In this document: one piece after another, positions 45,134 through 54,263 of the stretch
How the letters are laid out: every line of letters starts with the position of its first letter
Numbering within the stretch: position 1 is the stretch's first letter
DNA from: Gaetbulibacter_A aestuarii
Lineage (GTDB): Bacteria > Bacteroidota > Bacteroidia > Flavobacteriales > Flavobacteriaceae
Assembly: GCF_039537665.1 (NCBI RefSeq)
Contig: NZ_BAABAY010000001.1
Coordinates: 248,001-312,000 of the forward strand
Reading direction: 5' to 3'
DNA length: 64,000 nucleotides
Notes under the pieces: generated by a model
Told to the model about the DNA's origin: nothing
Seen by the model: the letters and a program-made list of their open reading frames with translations, nothing else
Database searches by the model: none
Program-made: the position numbers and the translations under genes

Positions 45134-46390
45134 ATGAGTGTAAAATTTCGATTGATTATCATGAACTTCCTGCAATTTTTTGTTTGGGGCGCATGGTTAA
45201 TCACAGTAGCCAATTACTGGTTTGGAACCAAAGGTTGGGATGGTTCTGATTTCGGGGCCATTTTTTCTACCATGGGAATTGCATCGTTATTCATGCCCGC
45301 CATCTGTGGTATCATTGCCGATCGATGGGTCAACGCTGAAAAACTCTACGGTCTTTTGCATGTTTTAGGTGGTTTAACACTTTTATATGTTCCCATGATC
45401 AATGATACGGTAACCTTTTTCTGGGTGATCTTGTTGGCCATGGCTTTTTACATGCCAACCATTGCGCTTTCAAATTCTGTAGCCTACAACGCTTTAAAGA
45501 AAAGTGACCTGGATGTTGTTAAAGATTTCCCACCCATTCGGGTTTGGGGAACCATCGGTTTTATCGTGGCTATGTGGATCACCAACTTAAGTGGCAATAA
45601 GGCATCGGCAAATCAATTTTACATAGCCGGTGTTGTAGCAATCGCTTTAGGCTTGTATTCGTTTACCCTACCCAAATGTAAACCCAAAAACACTACTGAA
45701 GGAAGCAATTCCATTGTAGAGCTCTTCGGCTTGGATGCCTTCAAATTATTCATGAATTATAAAATGGCTTTGTTCTTTATTTTCAGTATGTTTTTAGGAG
45801 CAGCCTTACAACTTACCAATGCCTACGGCGATGTTTATTTAGATGATTTTAAGTTGATCCCACAATATGCGGACTCCTTCGTGGTAAAATATTCTACCAT
45901 CATTATGTCGATATCGCAAATGTCTGAAACCCTATTCATTTTAGCCATTCCTTTCTTTTTAAAACGTTTTGGTATTAAAAAAGTGATGCTGATGAGTATG
46001 ATAGCCTGGGTATTGCGCTTTGCGTTTTTTGCCTACGGATATCCGGAAGGATTCGGACTTGTATTAATTGTTCTATCCTGTATCGTTTACGGTATGGCCT
46101 TCGACTTTTTCAATATTTCAGGATCCCTTTTTGTTGAAACCTCAACAGATCCTAAAATACGCTCTTCGGCTCAGGGTTTATTTATGATGATGACCAATGG
46201 TGTTGGGGCTATTTTTGGCAGTGTGGTAAGTGGTTATTTGATCGATCATTATTTTACTTCCGCAAGCGGAAAAGACTGGCATGACATCTGGCTAACTTTC
46301 GCGATCTACTCGCTGGTTATTGCTATTGCTTTTGCCTTCTTGTTCAAACACAAACACAACCCTAAGGTTATCAAAGATCTTACGCATTAA
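45134..46390 (+). CDS. NupG-like nucleoside:H+ symporter (MFS)
   Basis: 418 residues with about twelve membrane segments. WGAW at residues 18-21 and RSSAQGLFMMMTNG in the C-terminal half match the nucleoside permease branch, and the paralogue at 38-1267 shares both. It follows the DUF151 gene by 21 bp and precedes thyA by 100 bp, with dihydrofolate reductase beyond. That setting favours nucleoside uptake for salvage. It is an inner-membrane protein. Confidence 0.88.
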   Translation: MSVKFRLIIMNFLQFFVWGAWLITVANYWFGTKGWDGSDFGAIFSTMGIASLFMPAICGIIADRWVNAEKLYGLLHVLGGLTLLYVPMINDTVTFFWVILLAMAFYMPTIALSNSVAYNALKKSDLDVVKDFPPIRVWGTIGFIVAMWITNLSGNKASANQFYIAGVVAIALGLYSFTLPKCKPKNTTEGSNSIVELFGLDAFKLFMNYKMALFFIFSMFLGAALQLTNAYGDVYLDDFKLIPQYADSFVVKYSTIIMSISQMSETLFILAIPFFLKRFGIKKVMLMSMIAWVLRFAFFAYGYPEGFGLVLIVLSCIVYGMAFDFFNISGSLFVETSTDPKIRSSAQGLFMMMTNGVGAIFGSVVSGYLIDHYFTSASGKDWHDIWLTFAIYSLVIAIAFAFLFKHKHNPKVIKDLTH

Positions 46391-46490
46391 TAACAAATTA
46401 AGTTAATAACTTTTAATAGAATTACGGGGTGGAATCATTTTGGTTTTACCCTTTTTTTATATTTTTCAATCCGGAAAAAAGATATAGATT

Positions 46491-47315
46491 ATGCAACAGT
46501 ATCACGACCTGGTAAAACATGTTTTAGAACACGGTAATGAAAAAGGCGATCGCACCGGAACCGGTACAAAAAGTGTCTTTGGTTATCAAATGCGATTCGA
46601 TCTTAGTGAAGGATTCCCCATGGTGACCACCAAAAAACTGCACTTAAAATCGATTATTTATGAACTGCTTTGGTTCTTAAAAGGTGATACGAATATCAAA
46701 TATCTTACGGATAATGGCGTGCGAATCTGGAATGAATGGGCTGACGACAATGGCGATTTGGGTCCGGTATATGGCCATCAGTGGCGTAACTGGAACGACG
46801 ACGAGATCGACCAGATCAAAGAGGTTATTCACAAATTAAAAACAAATCCAAACAGTCGGCGCATGTTGGTTTCAGCATGGAACCCTTCCGTGCTTCCCGA
46901 TACTTCAAAAAGTTTTAGTGAGAATGTTGCGAATGGAAAAGCTGCCTTACCGCCGTGTCATGCCTTTTTTCAATTCTATGTAGCCGATGGAAAATTATCC
47001 TGTCAGTTATATCAGCGTAGTGCCGACATCTTTTTAGGTGTGCCTTTCAACATTGCCTCTTACGCACTGTTTACCATGATGATGGCGCAGGTTTGCGGCT
47101 ACGAACCCGGAGATTTTATTCACACATTTGGTGATGCTCACATTTATAATAATCATATGGAGCAATTAGAATTACAATTATCGCGTGAACCACGACCTCT
47201 CCCAAAAATGAAATTAAATCCGGAGATCAAAGATATCTTCGACTTTACCTTTGAAGATTTTACCTTAGAAAACTACGATCCGCATCCTCACATTAAAGGT
47301 GTGGTAGCCGTATAA
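46491..47315 (+). CDS. thyA: Thymidylate synthase
   Basis: 274 residues, typical for ThyA. The nucleophile Cys156 is in [10 protein letters not shown], and the folate/nucleotide-site strings [11 protein letters not shown] and [20 protein letters not shown] are intact. It methylates dUMP to dTMP, consuming methylene-tetrahydrofolate and releasing dihydrofolate, which the reductase at 47961 would recycle. A terminator follows within a few bases. Confidence 0.98.
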   Translation: MQQYHDLVKHVLEHGNEKGDRTGTGTKSVFGYQMRFDLSEGFPMVTTKKLHLKSIIYELLWFLKGDTNIKYLTDNGVRIWNEWADDNGDLGPVYGHQWRNWNDDEIDQIKEVIHKLKTNPNSRRMLVSAWNPSVLPDTSKSFSENVANGKAALPPCHAFFQFYVADGKLSCQLYQRSADIFLGVPFNIASYALFTMMMAQVCGYEPGDFIHTFGDAHIYNNHMEQLELQLSREPRPLPKMKLNPEIKDIFDFTFEDFTLENYDPHPHIKGVVAV

Positions 47316-47316
47316 A

Positions 47317-47346
47317 AAAAAGCTTTCCAAAAAAGGAAAGCTTTTT
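47317..47346. terminator. Bidirectional intrinsic terminator
   Basis: AAAAAGCTTTCC pairs with GGAAAGCTTTTT across a short A loop. It serves thyA from the left and the small glycan-binding protein gene from the right. Confidence 0.85.
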
Positions 47347-47367
47347 CATTTTTTTAAATCTTTAATC

Positions 47368-47664
47368 TTAAACAGTTACAACACTATTTTCAGCACCGGC
47401 ATAATCGTTCCATGCATATGCATCAGCACTTTCGTCGTTAACGTAAGCTCCGTCTACCAGATACTTGAATTCATAAGTGTTATCTTTTTCTAAGTCTACA
47501 GTACCTTTAAAAGTACCGTTCTTTAATTTCTTTAATGGAACTTTCTTCGCGTTCCAATCGTTAAAACTTCCAACAACAGAAACCTTCTTTGCATCCTCAG
47601 CATCTATTGAAAAAGTGACCTTGCAAATAGGTTTGCTTTTCAAATATTGTTTTTTAATAGCCAT
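47368..47664 (-). CDS. Small isoamylase-early-set/CBM48-like domain protein
   Basis: 98 residues forming a single AMPK-glycogen-binding-like beta-sandwich: VTFSIDAEDAKKVSVVGSFNDWN then YEFKYLVDGAYVNDESAD. The tryptophan in GSFNDW and the FKY strand are the usual carbohydrate contacts. There is no signal peptide and no catalytic domain, so it would be a cytoplasmic stand-alone glycan-binding or regulatory module. It stands alone between thyA and the reductase, with a LacI-type palindrome about 200 bp upstream. The target is unknown. Confidence 0.85.
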   Translation of the reverse strand: MAIKKQYLKSKPICKVTFSIDAEDAKKVSVVGSFNDWNAKKVPLKKLKNGTFKGTVDLEKDNTYEFKYLVDGAYVNDESADAYAWNDYAGAENSVVTV

Positions 47665-47865
47665 AATATAAAATATTGTTTGATGGCGCTAAGGTATAAA
47701 AGTTAGTGCATAGCGCACAGGAAATTAACGCATTAGGCGATAGAATTATCATTTTCTTAATATGTAATTAACTTAATTTAACGGTTGGAAAAAAATTACC
47801 AAATATTTTATGGTATTAACAACATAAAAAAAGGAATTTTTCCCTATCTCCAATGTCAAATTTCA

Positions 47866-47879
47866 CGCAAACGTTTTCG
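47866..47879. promoter_or_regulatory. Candidate LacI-type operator
   Basis: CGCAAACGTTTTCG differs at one base from the 14-mer upstream of gapN. It lies in the 296-bp gap between the divergent CBM48-like gene and the 2TM-dihydrofolate reductase gene. The rest of the gap is AT-rich and shows no clear -7 element. Confidence 0.3.
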
Positions 47880-47960
47880 CTAATTCACTAATTTTAAGGG
47901 TTTTAAAAGACCTTAATTATCTCTAAAAAAGCCTTAACTTTACCCTAAGATTTTTACGCT

Positions 47961-48872
47961 ATGTTTAATAAGAACAAAACAGATTCGCATATCGATAAAG
48001 CGCAATTAGAGCTTATAGAAAACGCTCAAAAACGCATCAGACAAAAAAAGCATTTGTACTCGCATTTTGTGGTTTTCTTAATTGGATCACTATTTTTTAT
48101 ACTGGCTAATGTGGTCTTTGGTGTCGGTAAAGATTTTACCATTTTTAACACCCAATGGTTTGTAATCGCCATTACCATTTGGTTATTCTTCCTATTGTAT
48201 CATACCTTCAATGTGTTTATTACCCATCGTTTTATGGGTAAAGACTGGGAGAAAAACCAATTGGAAAAACTGGTAGCAAAACAAGAAAACCGCATCGAAA
48301 AATTAAGGACTAAAGTTGAAAAAGACGCCGCATTAAAGGCAGATAAAGAGGTTCTTGAGAATGATGGGACCTCCAAAAAAAAAAGTGAATTAACCATTAT
48401 TGCTGCGGCAGCCGAAAACAATGCTTTAGGTAAAGACAATCAATTGATCTGGAGCTTACCCGATGATATGCAACGTTTCAAAAGGCTTACCCAGGGACAC
48501 CATATCATTATGGGACGAAAGACTTTTGAAAGTTTTCCTAAACCTCTTCCTAACAGAACGCACATCGTAATTACCAATCAAAAAAATTACGAGGTTCCGG
48601 ATGGCGTAATCGTAGTAAACAGTTTGGAAAGCGCTTTAGACAAAATAAAGAATGATGTGCAGCCTTTTATTATTGGTGGTGGTGAAATATACAAGCAGGC
48701 TATTACCTTAGCCGATAAGATCGAATTGACCCGTGTGCACGCCACTTTTGAAGCCGATGCGTTTTTCCCTGAAATTGATGCTTCGAAATGGAAAGAGACC
48801 GGCCGTAGTTTTCATAAAAAGGACGCCAAAAACGGATACGATTATTCCTTTATTACCTACGAAAAAGCGTAA
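47961..48872 (+). CDS. 2TM-domain/dihydrofolate reductase fusion
   Basis: 303 residues. Residues 1-135 form a 2TM domain: a charged N-terminus, two membrane segments (about 35-54 and 66-86) and a coiled, lysine-rich linker. Residues about 142-303 are a complete dihydrofolate reductase (TIIAAAAENNALGKDNQLIW, MGRKTFESFPKPLPNR, FIIGGGEIYKQA). It regenerates tetrahydrofolate used by ThyA. The join lies on a run of ten A (48375-48384), so two genes joined by a sequencing error, or slippage on the run, should be considered. In this sequence the frame is continuous. Confidence 0.9.
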   Translation: MFNKNKTDSHIDKAQLELIENAQKRIRQKKHLYSHFVVFLIGSLFFILANVVFGVGKDFTIFNTQWFVIAITIWLFFLLYHTFNVFITHRFMGKDWEKNQLEKLVAKQENRIEKLRTKVEKDAALKADKEVLENDGTSKKKSELTIIAAAAENNALGKDNQLIWSLPDDMQRFKRLTQGHHIIMGRKTFESFPKPLPNRTHIVITNQKNYEVPDGVIVVNSLESALDKIKNDVQPFIIGGGEIYKQAITLADKIELTRVHATFEADAFFPEIDASKWKETGRSFHKKDAKNGYDYSFITYEKA

Positions 48873-48921
48873 CTTTTACCCAAACTAAACCTTAGTATAA
48901 GGTTTTATTTTCATCTTCAGA

Positions 48922-50478
48922 ATGATTAAAAATATACAACTGCGCATATCCCTGGAGGAAGAAGCTCAAAGCAATAGTTTAAAAACAAGAGCGGCCAAAA
49001 AATTAGGTATGGATTCCGCCGGTATTACTGCGGTGAAAGTGCTTCGAAAATCAATCGATGCCCGTACACCACGCATTATTTTTAATTACAAGATTGCAGT
49101 TTATATCAATGAAAATCCACCCGAAGCTTCAGGCTATACTTTTGATTATAAAGATGTATCGAAGGCCAAACCAATACATATCATTGGTTTTGGTCCGGCC
49201 GGAATGTATGCCGCTTTACGTTGCATAGAATTGGGTTTTAAACCCGTTGTTCTGGAACGCGGAAAAAATGTGCGTGACCGGCGTCGTGATCTGAAAGCCA
49301 TCAATCAGGATCATATCGTAAACGAGGATTCTAACTATTGTTTTGGAGAAGGCGGAGCAGGAACTTATAGCGATGGTAAATTATATACCCGTAGCTTAAA
49401 GCGTGGTGACGTGCGCCGGATTTTTGAAAACCTTGTATACCATGGCGCTACCGAACAGATCCTCATCGATGCACATCCGCATATCGGCACGAACAAATTA
49501 CCGAAAGTGGTTCAGAATATCCGCAATACCATCCTTACCTATGGTGGGGAAATTCATTTTGAAACCCGAGTTACCGATTTCATTATTAAAAATAAAAAGA
49601 TCATTGCCCTGCAATTACATGGGGATAAAGAAATAACTGTTGACAAAGTGATCATGGCAACGGGACATTCAGCACGCGATATTTTTTATCTTCTCGATAA
49701 AAAACAGATCGAAATTGCCGCAAAATCCTTTGCGATGGGTGTTCGTGTGGAACATCCTCAGGAAATTATCGACAACATACAATACCATTGTTCAGGACAG
49801 CGAAGCGATTTACTTCCCGCCGCTTCCTACAGTTTGGTAGAACAGATTAATGGCAAAGGCGTGTATTCGTTTTGTATGTGTCCGGGAGGATTTATTGTTC
49901 CCGCAGCAACAGCACCCGGCGAAGTTGTGGTGAATGGTATGTCGCCTTCCAAACGAAATAATTTGTTCGCCAATTCAGGAATTGTAGTTGAAATTGATGC
50001 TGAAAAAGACCTCTATAAATACGAGAGTTTCGGAGCTTTAAAAGCCTTAGAATACCAAAAAGATCTGGAACGTTTGGCGTTTACGGCCGGTGGCCGAAGT
50101 CAGACTGCCCCTGCTCAACGACTCACAGATTTTGTGGAAGGACGCTTGTCAAATCAATTAAATCCCTGTTCATACCAACCCGGTTTAAAATCGGCACCCT
50201 TACATTCGCTGTTACCAAAACTGATTGGTAGTCGCTTACGGAAAGGATTTCAGGCCTTCGGACAAAAAATGAAAGGTTATTATACTGAAGAAGCTAATAT
50301 TGTTGGAGTAGAATCACGCACCTCCTCACCCGTATCCGTGCCGAGAAAAGATACTTTAGAACACACCAAGATCAGCAACTTATACCCTTGTGGCGAAGGA
50401 GCGGGATATGCCGGCGGAATTGTATCTGCAGCTATGGATGGCGAACGCTGTGCAGAAGCTGCTGTTCATAGCGCTTAG
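48922..50478 (+). CDS. FAD-dependent dehydrogenase (COG2509-like)
   Basis: 518 residues. After an N-terminal ferredoxin-reductase-like region of about 90 residues comes the FAD Rossmann motif IIGFGPAGMYAALRC. Family segments CFGEGGAGTYSDGKLYTR, MATGHSARDIF and the C-terminal YPCGEGAGYAGGIVSAAMDG follow. It belongs to the uncharacterised FAD-dependent dehydrogenases found widely in bacteria; the substrate is unknown. It begins 49 bp after the reductase gene on the same strand and may share its transcript. Confidence 0.88.
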   Translation: MIKNIQLRISLEEEAQSNSLKTRAAKKLGMDSAGITAVKVLRKSIDARTPRIIFNYKIAVYINENPPEASGYTFDYKDVSKAKPIHIIGFGPAGMYAALRCIELGFKPVVLERGKNVRDRRRDLKAINQDHIVNEDSNYCFGEGGAGTYSDGKLYTRSLKRGDVRRIFENLVYHGATEQILIDAHPHIGTNKLPKVVQNIRNTILTYGGEIHFETRVTDFIIKNKKIIALQLHGDKEITVDKVIMATGHSARDIFYLLDKKQIEIAAKSFAMGVRVEHPQEIIDNIQYHCSGQRSDLLPAASYSLVEQINGKGVYSFCMCPGGFIVPAATAPGEVVVNGMSPSKRNNLFANSGIVVEIDAEKDLYKYESFGALKALEYQKDLERLAFTAGGRSQTAPAQRLTDFVEGRLSNQLNPCSYQPGLKSAPLHSLLPKLIGSRLRKGFQAFGQKMKGYYTEEANIVGVESRTSSPVSVPRKDTLEHTKISNLYPCGEGAGYAGGIVSAAMDGERCAEAAVHSA

Positions 50479-50493
50479 TTCTATTTTTATTTC

Positions 50494-50501
50494 TATTTTT
50501 G
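50494..50501 (+). promoter_or_regulatory. fabD -7 element
   Basis: TATTTTTG, a TAnnTTTG match, lies 19 bp upstream of the fabD ATG. No clear -33 TTG is seen. Confidence 0.45.
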
Positions 50502-50520
50502 CATCACAAATTCGAAACAC

Positions 50521-51408
50521 ATGAATGCATATATTTTTCCCGGTCAGGGTGCCCAGTTCACAGGTATGGGCTTAGATCTTTACGAGAATTCTCCTGAAGC
50601 GCAGGAACTGTTTGAACAAGCCAATAAAATATTAGGATTTAATATTACCGATATTATGTTCGAAGGTTCTGCTGAAGATCTTAAAGAAACCAAAGTAACC
50701 CAACCGGCCATCTTTTTACACTCCGTTATTTTAGCTAAAACTCTGGGCGATGCCTTTAAACCTGATATGGTTGCCGGACATTCCCTTGGAGAATTTTCAG
50801 CTTTGGTTGCCAGTGGTGCGTTAACTTTTGAAGATGGATTAAAACTGGTATCACAACGTGCTCAAGCCATGCAAAAAGCCTGCGAAATACAGCCAAGCAC
50901 CATGGCTGCAGTTTTAGGTTTGGAAGATGCCGTAGTAGAAAAAATATGTGAAGAAACACCCGGTGTGGTCGTTGCTGCTAATTACAACTGCCCCGGACAG
51001 TTAGTGATCTCAGGTGAAGTTGAAGCTGTGAACAAAGCTTGTGAAGCTTTAACAGCAGCCGGTGCGCGTCGTGCTTTGGTATTACCCGTTGGTGGTGCAT
51101 TCCATTCACCTATGATGGAACCTGCCCGAAAGGAATTGGCTGAAGCTATTGAAAACACAACCTTTAATGCGCCAAACTGCCCGATCTATCAAAATGTAAC
51201 GGCTAGTGCTGTGACTGATGTTGCTGAAATTAAAACCAATTTGATTTCACAATTAACGGCTCCGGTACGCTGGACCCAATCGGTGCAAAACATGATCGCT
51301 GATGGCGCTACCCTATTTACCGAAGTTGGTCCCGGAAAAGTATTGCAAGGTCTGGTGAAGAAAATAGATCGTTCTGCTGAAACGGCCTCTGCAACTTTTG
51401 AGCAATAA
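50521..51408 (+). CDS. fabD: Malonyl-CoA:ACP transacylase
   Basis: 295 residues. It opens with FPGQGAQFTGMG, carries the nucleophile Ser88 in GHSLGEFSAL, and the catalytic His lies in AFHSPMM. It moves malonyl groups from CoA to acyl carrier protein for fatty acid synthesis in the cytoplasm. lspA starts 4 bp after its stop. Confidence 0.97.
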   Translation: MNAYIFPGQGAQFTGMGLDLYENSPEAQELFEQANKILGFNITDIMFEGSAEDLKETKVTQPAIFLHSVILAKTLGDAFKPDMVAGHSLGEFSALVASGALTFEDGLKLVSQRAQAMQKACEIQPSTMAAVLGLEDAVVEKICEETPGVVVAANYNCPGQLVISGEVEAVNKACEALTAAGARRALVLPVGGAFHSPMMEPARKELAEAIENTTFNAPNCPIYQNVTASAVTDVAEIKTNLISQLTAPVRWTQSVQNMIADGATLFTEVGPGKVLQGLVKKIDRSAETASATFEQ

Positions 51409-51412
51409 GCCC

Positions 51413-51934
51413 ATGAAAATTTCAAAACGTAACCGGTTTATATTTTTTATTATTACCCTGACTATTGCGGTGGATCAGCTATCCAAAGTGCTCGTGCGCC
51501 ATTATGTAGGGGCTCGCACGGAAACGCGTTTAGGAGAGCAAATCCCCTTGTTAGGAGATTATTTCACCTTAATGAATGTGGAAAATAAGGGTGCCTTTTT
51601 AGGTATGGGCAGTGACTTGAGTGAACCCATGCGTATCGCATTATTACTGATCCTTCCGATCCTAGTTCTCGGGTTTGTATTACGCTATATTCTAAAAGAT
51701 AAAAAACTGAATTATTGGTCGCTATTCGCCTTTGCCAGTATTATTGGCGGTGGTATTGCCAATGTATTTGATCGGTTTGTATATGGTTCTGTAACCGATT
51801 TCTTTTACATAAAAATAACCGATACGTTACGTACCGGTATTTTTAATATGGCTGATCTTTCCGTAACCACCGGAATGATCATTTTGCTTATTATGAGCTT
51901 CAAAAAAGATCAAAAGACATCAGAAGAAGCCTGA
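51413..51934 (+). CDS. lspA: Lipoprotein signal peptidase (signal peptidase II)
   Basis: 173 residues from the ATG at 51413; a TTG at 51398 inside fabD is in frame but unlikely. Four membrane segments are visible. The catalytic aspartates are in GGIANVFDRF and FNMADLSV, and ENKGAFLGMG is the family's N-x-G-x-AF motif. It cleaves signal peptides of prolipoproteins, several of which are encoded in this window. Its stop directly abuts the end of the convergent amidohydrolase gene. Confidence 0.96.
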   Translation: MKISKRNRFIFFIITLTIAVDQLSKVLVRHYVGARTETRLGEQIPLLGDYFTLMNVENKGAFLGMGSDLSEPMRIALLLILPILVLGFVLRYILKDKKLNYWSLFAFASIIGGGIANVFDRFVYGSVTDFFYIKITDTLRTGIFNMADLSVTTGMIILLIMSFKKDQKTSEEA

Positions 51935-53209
51935 TTACTGTTTGTAAATCACGCCATCCTTCATTACAAAAACAACATTTTTCAGGGTTTCCACGTTTTC
52001 TGTTGGATCTTCATTTACCGCGATAATATCTGCGATGTATCCCGGTTCAATACGTCCCAGGGAATCTTCAACATCTAATATTTCTGCTCCCGTAATTGTT
52101 GCAGATTGAATGGCTTCCATAACCGGCATACCGGCTTCAACCATGTATGTGAATTCACGAGCATTATCACCATGGTCATAAACACCGGCGTCTGTTCCAA
52201 AGGCGATTTTAACACCTTTTTTATAGGCCCTTGCAAACATATTTTGAATTTTAGGACCAATGGCCAAAGCTTTAGGAACGATCACTTCCGGGAAAAAGCC
52301 TTTGATCTTCGCTTTTTCGGCAACTTCTTTTCCCGCGGTAATCGTTGGAACCAAATAGGTGCCATGTTGTTTCATTAATTCCATGCTTTCATCACTCATC
52401 AACGTGCCATGTTCTATGGTAGTCACACCTCCTAAAATAGCGCGTCGGATACCCTCATCACCATGCGCATGTGCTGCAACCTTCATTCCGTAATCCCTGG
52501 CAATTTTACAGATCTCAGTGATCTCTTCTAAAGTAAGCTGTGGATTGGAACTATTCTTTGCCTCACTTAAAACGCCACCTGTTGCGGTAATTTTGATAAG
52601 ATCGGCGCCATTTTTATAACGTTGTCTCACGGCTTTACGTGCATCAGAGATACCATTTACAATACCTTTATCAGGCCCCCAATCTCCCACTAAATCTAGG
52701 TTTCTTCCGTTCGATCGATCACCATGGCCACCGGTTGAAGCAATAAAACGTCCCGCGGTAAATACATGAGGACCTACAATCCAACCACGATTAATAGCGT
52801 CCCGAACCGCAATATTTACCCCGGTACCACCACAATCTCTAACGGTGGTAAACCCGGCCAACAATGTTTTTTTGGCGAAAACAGTCGATTTTAAAGCAAC
52901 ATCTTCCCGGTTTTCTGTAATCCTATCCATATATTTATTAGGATTACTTTCCTCTTCTAAATGCACGTGCATATCCATCAATCCGGGTAACACCGTTTTA
53001 TCTTTAAAATCGATGAGTTTATCATCTGCATTTTTCGGTGTTATAAATCCATTATCTACAGACAGGATCTTATCGCCCGAAACAACAATCGTCTTATTTT
53101 TTAGAACCTTTCCTGATTTTGTATCAATCAATTTTCCGCAATGGATGTAGGTGTTTTGCCCCATCGCCGTAAAGCTGATGAGGACACATAATAATAGTAA
53201 CTTTTTCAT
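51935..53209 (-). CDS. Secreted amidohydrolase family protein
   Basis: 424 residues from the ATG at 53209 (a TTG two codons earlier is ignored). A signal peptide ends near TAMGQ. The metal-dependent amidohydrolase fold shows HVH in MDMHVHLEEE, the probable carboxylated Lys in DLIKITATGG, HAHGDEG and the catalytic Asp in FGTDAGVYDHG. It resembles imidazolonepropionase-like and prolidase-type exported enzymes; the substrate is unknown. No zero-gap partner lies upstream; galE starts 22 bp further up on the same strand. Confidence 0.9.
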   Translation of the reverse strand: MKKLLLLCVLISFTAMGQNTYIHCGKLIDTKSGKVLKNKTIVVSGDKILSVDNGFITPKNADDKLIDFKDKTVLPGLMDMHVHLEEESNPNKYMDRITENREDVALKSTVFAKKTLLAGFTTVRDCGGTGVNIAVRDAINRGWIVGPHVFTAGRFIASTGGHGDRSNGRNLDLVGDWGPDKGIVNGISDARKAVRQRYKNGADLIKITATGGVLSEAKNSSNPQLTLEEITEICKIARDYGMKVAAHAHGDEGIRRAILGGVTTIEHGTLMSDESMELMKQHGTYLVPTITAGKEVAEKAKIKGFFPEVIVPKALAIGPKIQNMFARAYKKGVKIAFGTDAGVYDHGDNAREFTYMVEAGMPVMEAIQSATITGAEILDVEDSLGRIEPGYIADIIAVNEDPTENVETLKNVVFVMKDGVIYKQ

Positions 53210-53237
53210 ATGCAATGGTAGTTAGTTAGTGTTCTTT

Positions 53238-54263
53238 TTATTCTTTAGACCTTACCGACTGCTCCCATTTCCAGGCAGACAGCATGGCATCGTCAAGAGT
53301 CAATTCAGTTTTCCAACCTAATTCGTCGTTCGCTTTTTTGGTATCCGCGTAAGCGGCAATCACATCCCCTTCACGGCGACCCACGATCTTGTAATTAAGT
53401 TTTTCACCTGAAACTCGTTCGAAGGCTTCGATCACTTCAAGAACTGAACTTCCTTTACCGGTACCTAAATTAAAGGTCTCGTAAGACGCTTTATTCTTGT
53501 GCTCGAGTAATCGCTCTAAAGCAACAACGTGTGCCTTGGCCAGATCGACAACATGAATATAGTCGCGGATGCAAGTACCATCAGGTGTTGGATAATCGTC
53601 GCCAAACACGGAAAGCTGCTCACGAATTCCCATACCCGTTTGGGTAATAAAAGGCACCAGGTTTTGAGGAACGCCAATTGGTAATTCTCCAATTTTACAT
53701 GATGGATGCGCCCCTACCGGATTAAAATATCTTAAGGCGATCGCTTTCAAATTATCGGCTACTTTACAGGTATCCTGAATAATTTCCTCACCAATTTGTT
53801 TGGTATTACCATAAGGCGATTCGGCTTTCTTTACCGGAGCATTTTCAGTAATAGGCAATTCATCAGCCTGACCATAAACCGTACAGGACGAACTAAAAAT
53901 AAATGCAGCTTCAGGTAATTTGGTCAATTCTTTAAGCAAGTATACTAAAGCACCAATGTTGTTTTCGTAATACAGTAATGGTTTATGAACACTCTCACCA
54001 ACGGCCTTGCTTGCTGCAAAATGAATAACGCCTTTGACGTCATTATGCCTTTTGAAAAAATCTTCAACGAGGGATTTTTCTTTGAGGTCGATCTTTTCAA
54101 AAACAGGTTTGATCCCTGTGATAGCCGTGATACCATCCAATACATTCATTGAAGAATTAGAAAGATCATCGATGATCACGACCTCGTGACCAACATTTTG
54201 AAGTTCTACTACGGTGTGGGAGCCAATAAAACCGAGTCCGCCGGTTACTAATATTTTAGCCAT
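53238..54263 (-). CDS. galE: UDP-glucose 4-epimerase
   Basis: 341 residues of the extended short-chain dehydrogenase family. The NAD motif TGGLGFIGS is at residues 7-15 and the catalytic Tyr-x3-Lys is in SPYGNTKQ. It interconverts UDP-glucose and UDP-galactose, here probably for surface polysaccharide. Its start overlaps the end of the aminotransferase gene by 8 bp, so the two are translated together. Confidence 0.94.
   Translation of the reverse strand: MAKILVTGGLGFIGSHTVVELQNVGHEVVIIDDLSNSSMNVLDGITAITGIKPVFEKIDLKEKSLVEDFFKRHNDVKGVIHFAASKAVGESVHKPLLYYENNIGALVYLLKELTKLPEAAFIFSSSCTVYGQADELPITENAPVKKAESPYGNTKQIGEEIIQDTCKVADNLKAIALRYFNPVGAHPSCKIGELPIGVPQNLVPFITQTGMGIREQLSVFGDDYPTPDGTCIRDYIHVVDLAKAHVVALERLLEHKNKASYETFNLGTGKGSSVLEVIEAFERVSGEKLNYKIVGRREGDVIAAYADTKKANDELGWKTELTLDDAMLSAWKWEQSVRSKE

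Noticed and set aside
51398..51412. TTG start of lspA inside fabD
   Set aside because: A normal ATG lies five codons later, giving a standard N-terminus for signal peptidase II.
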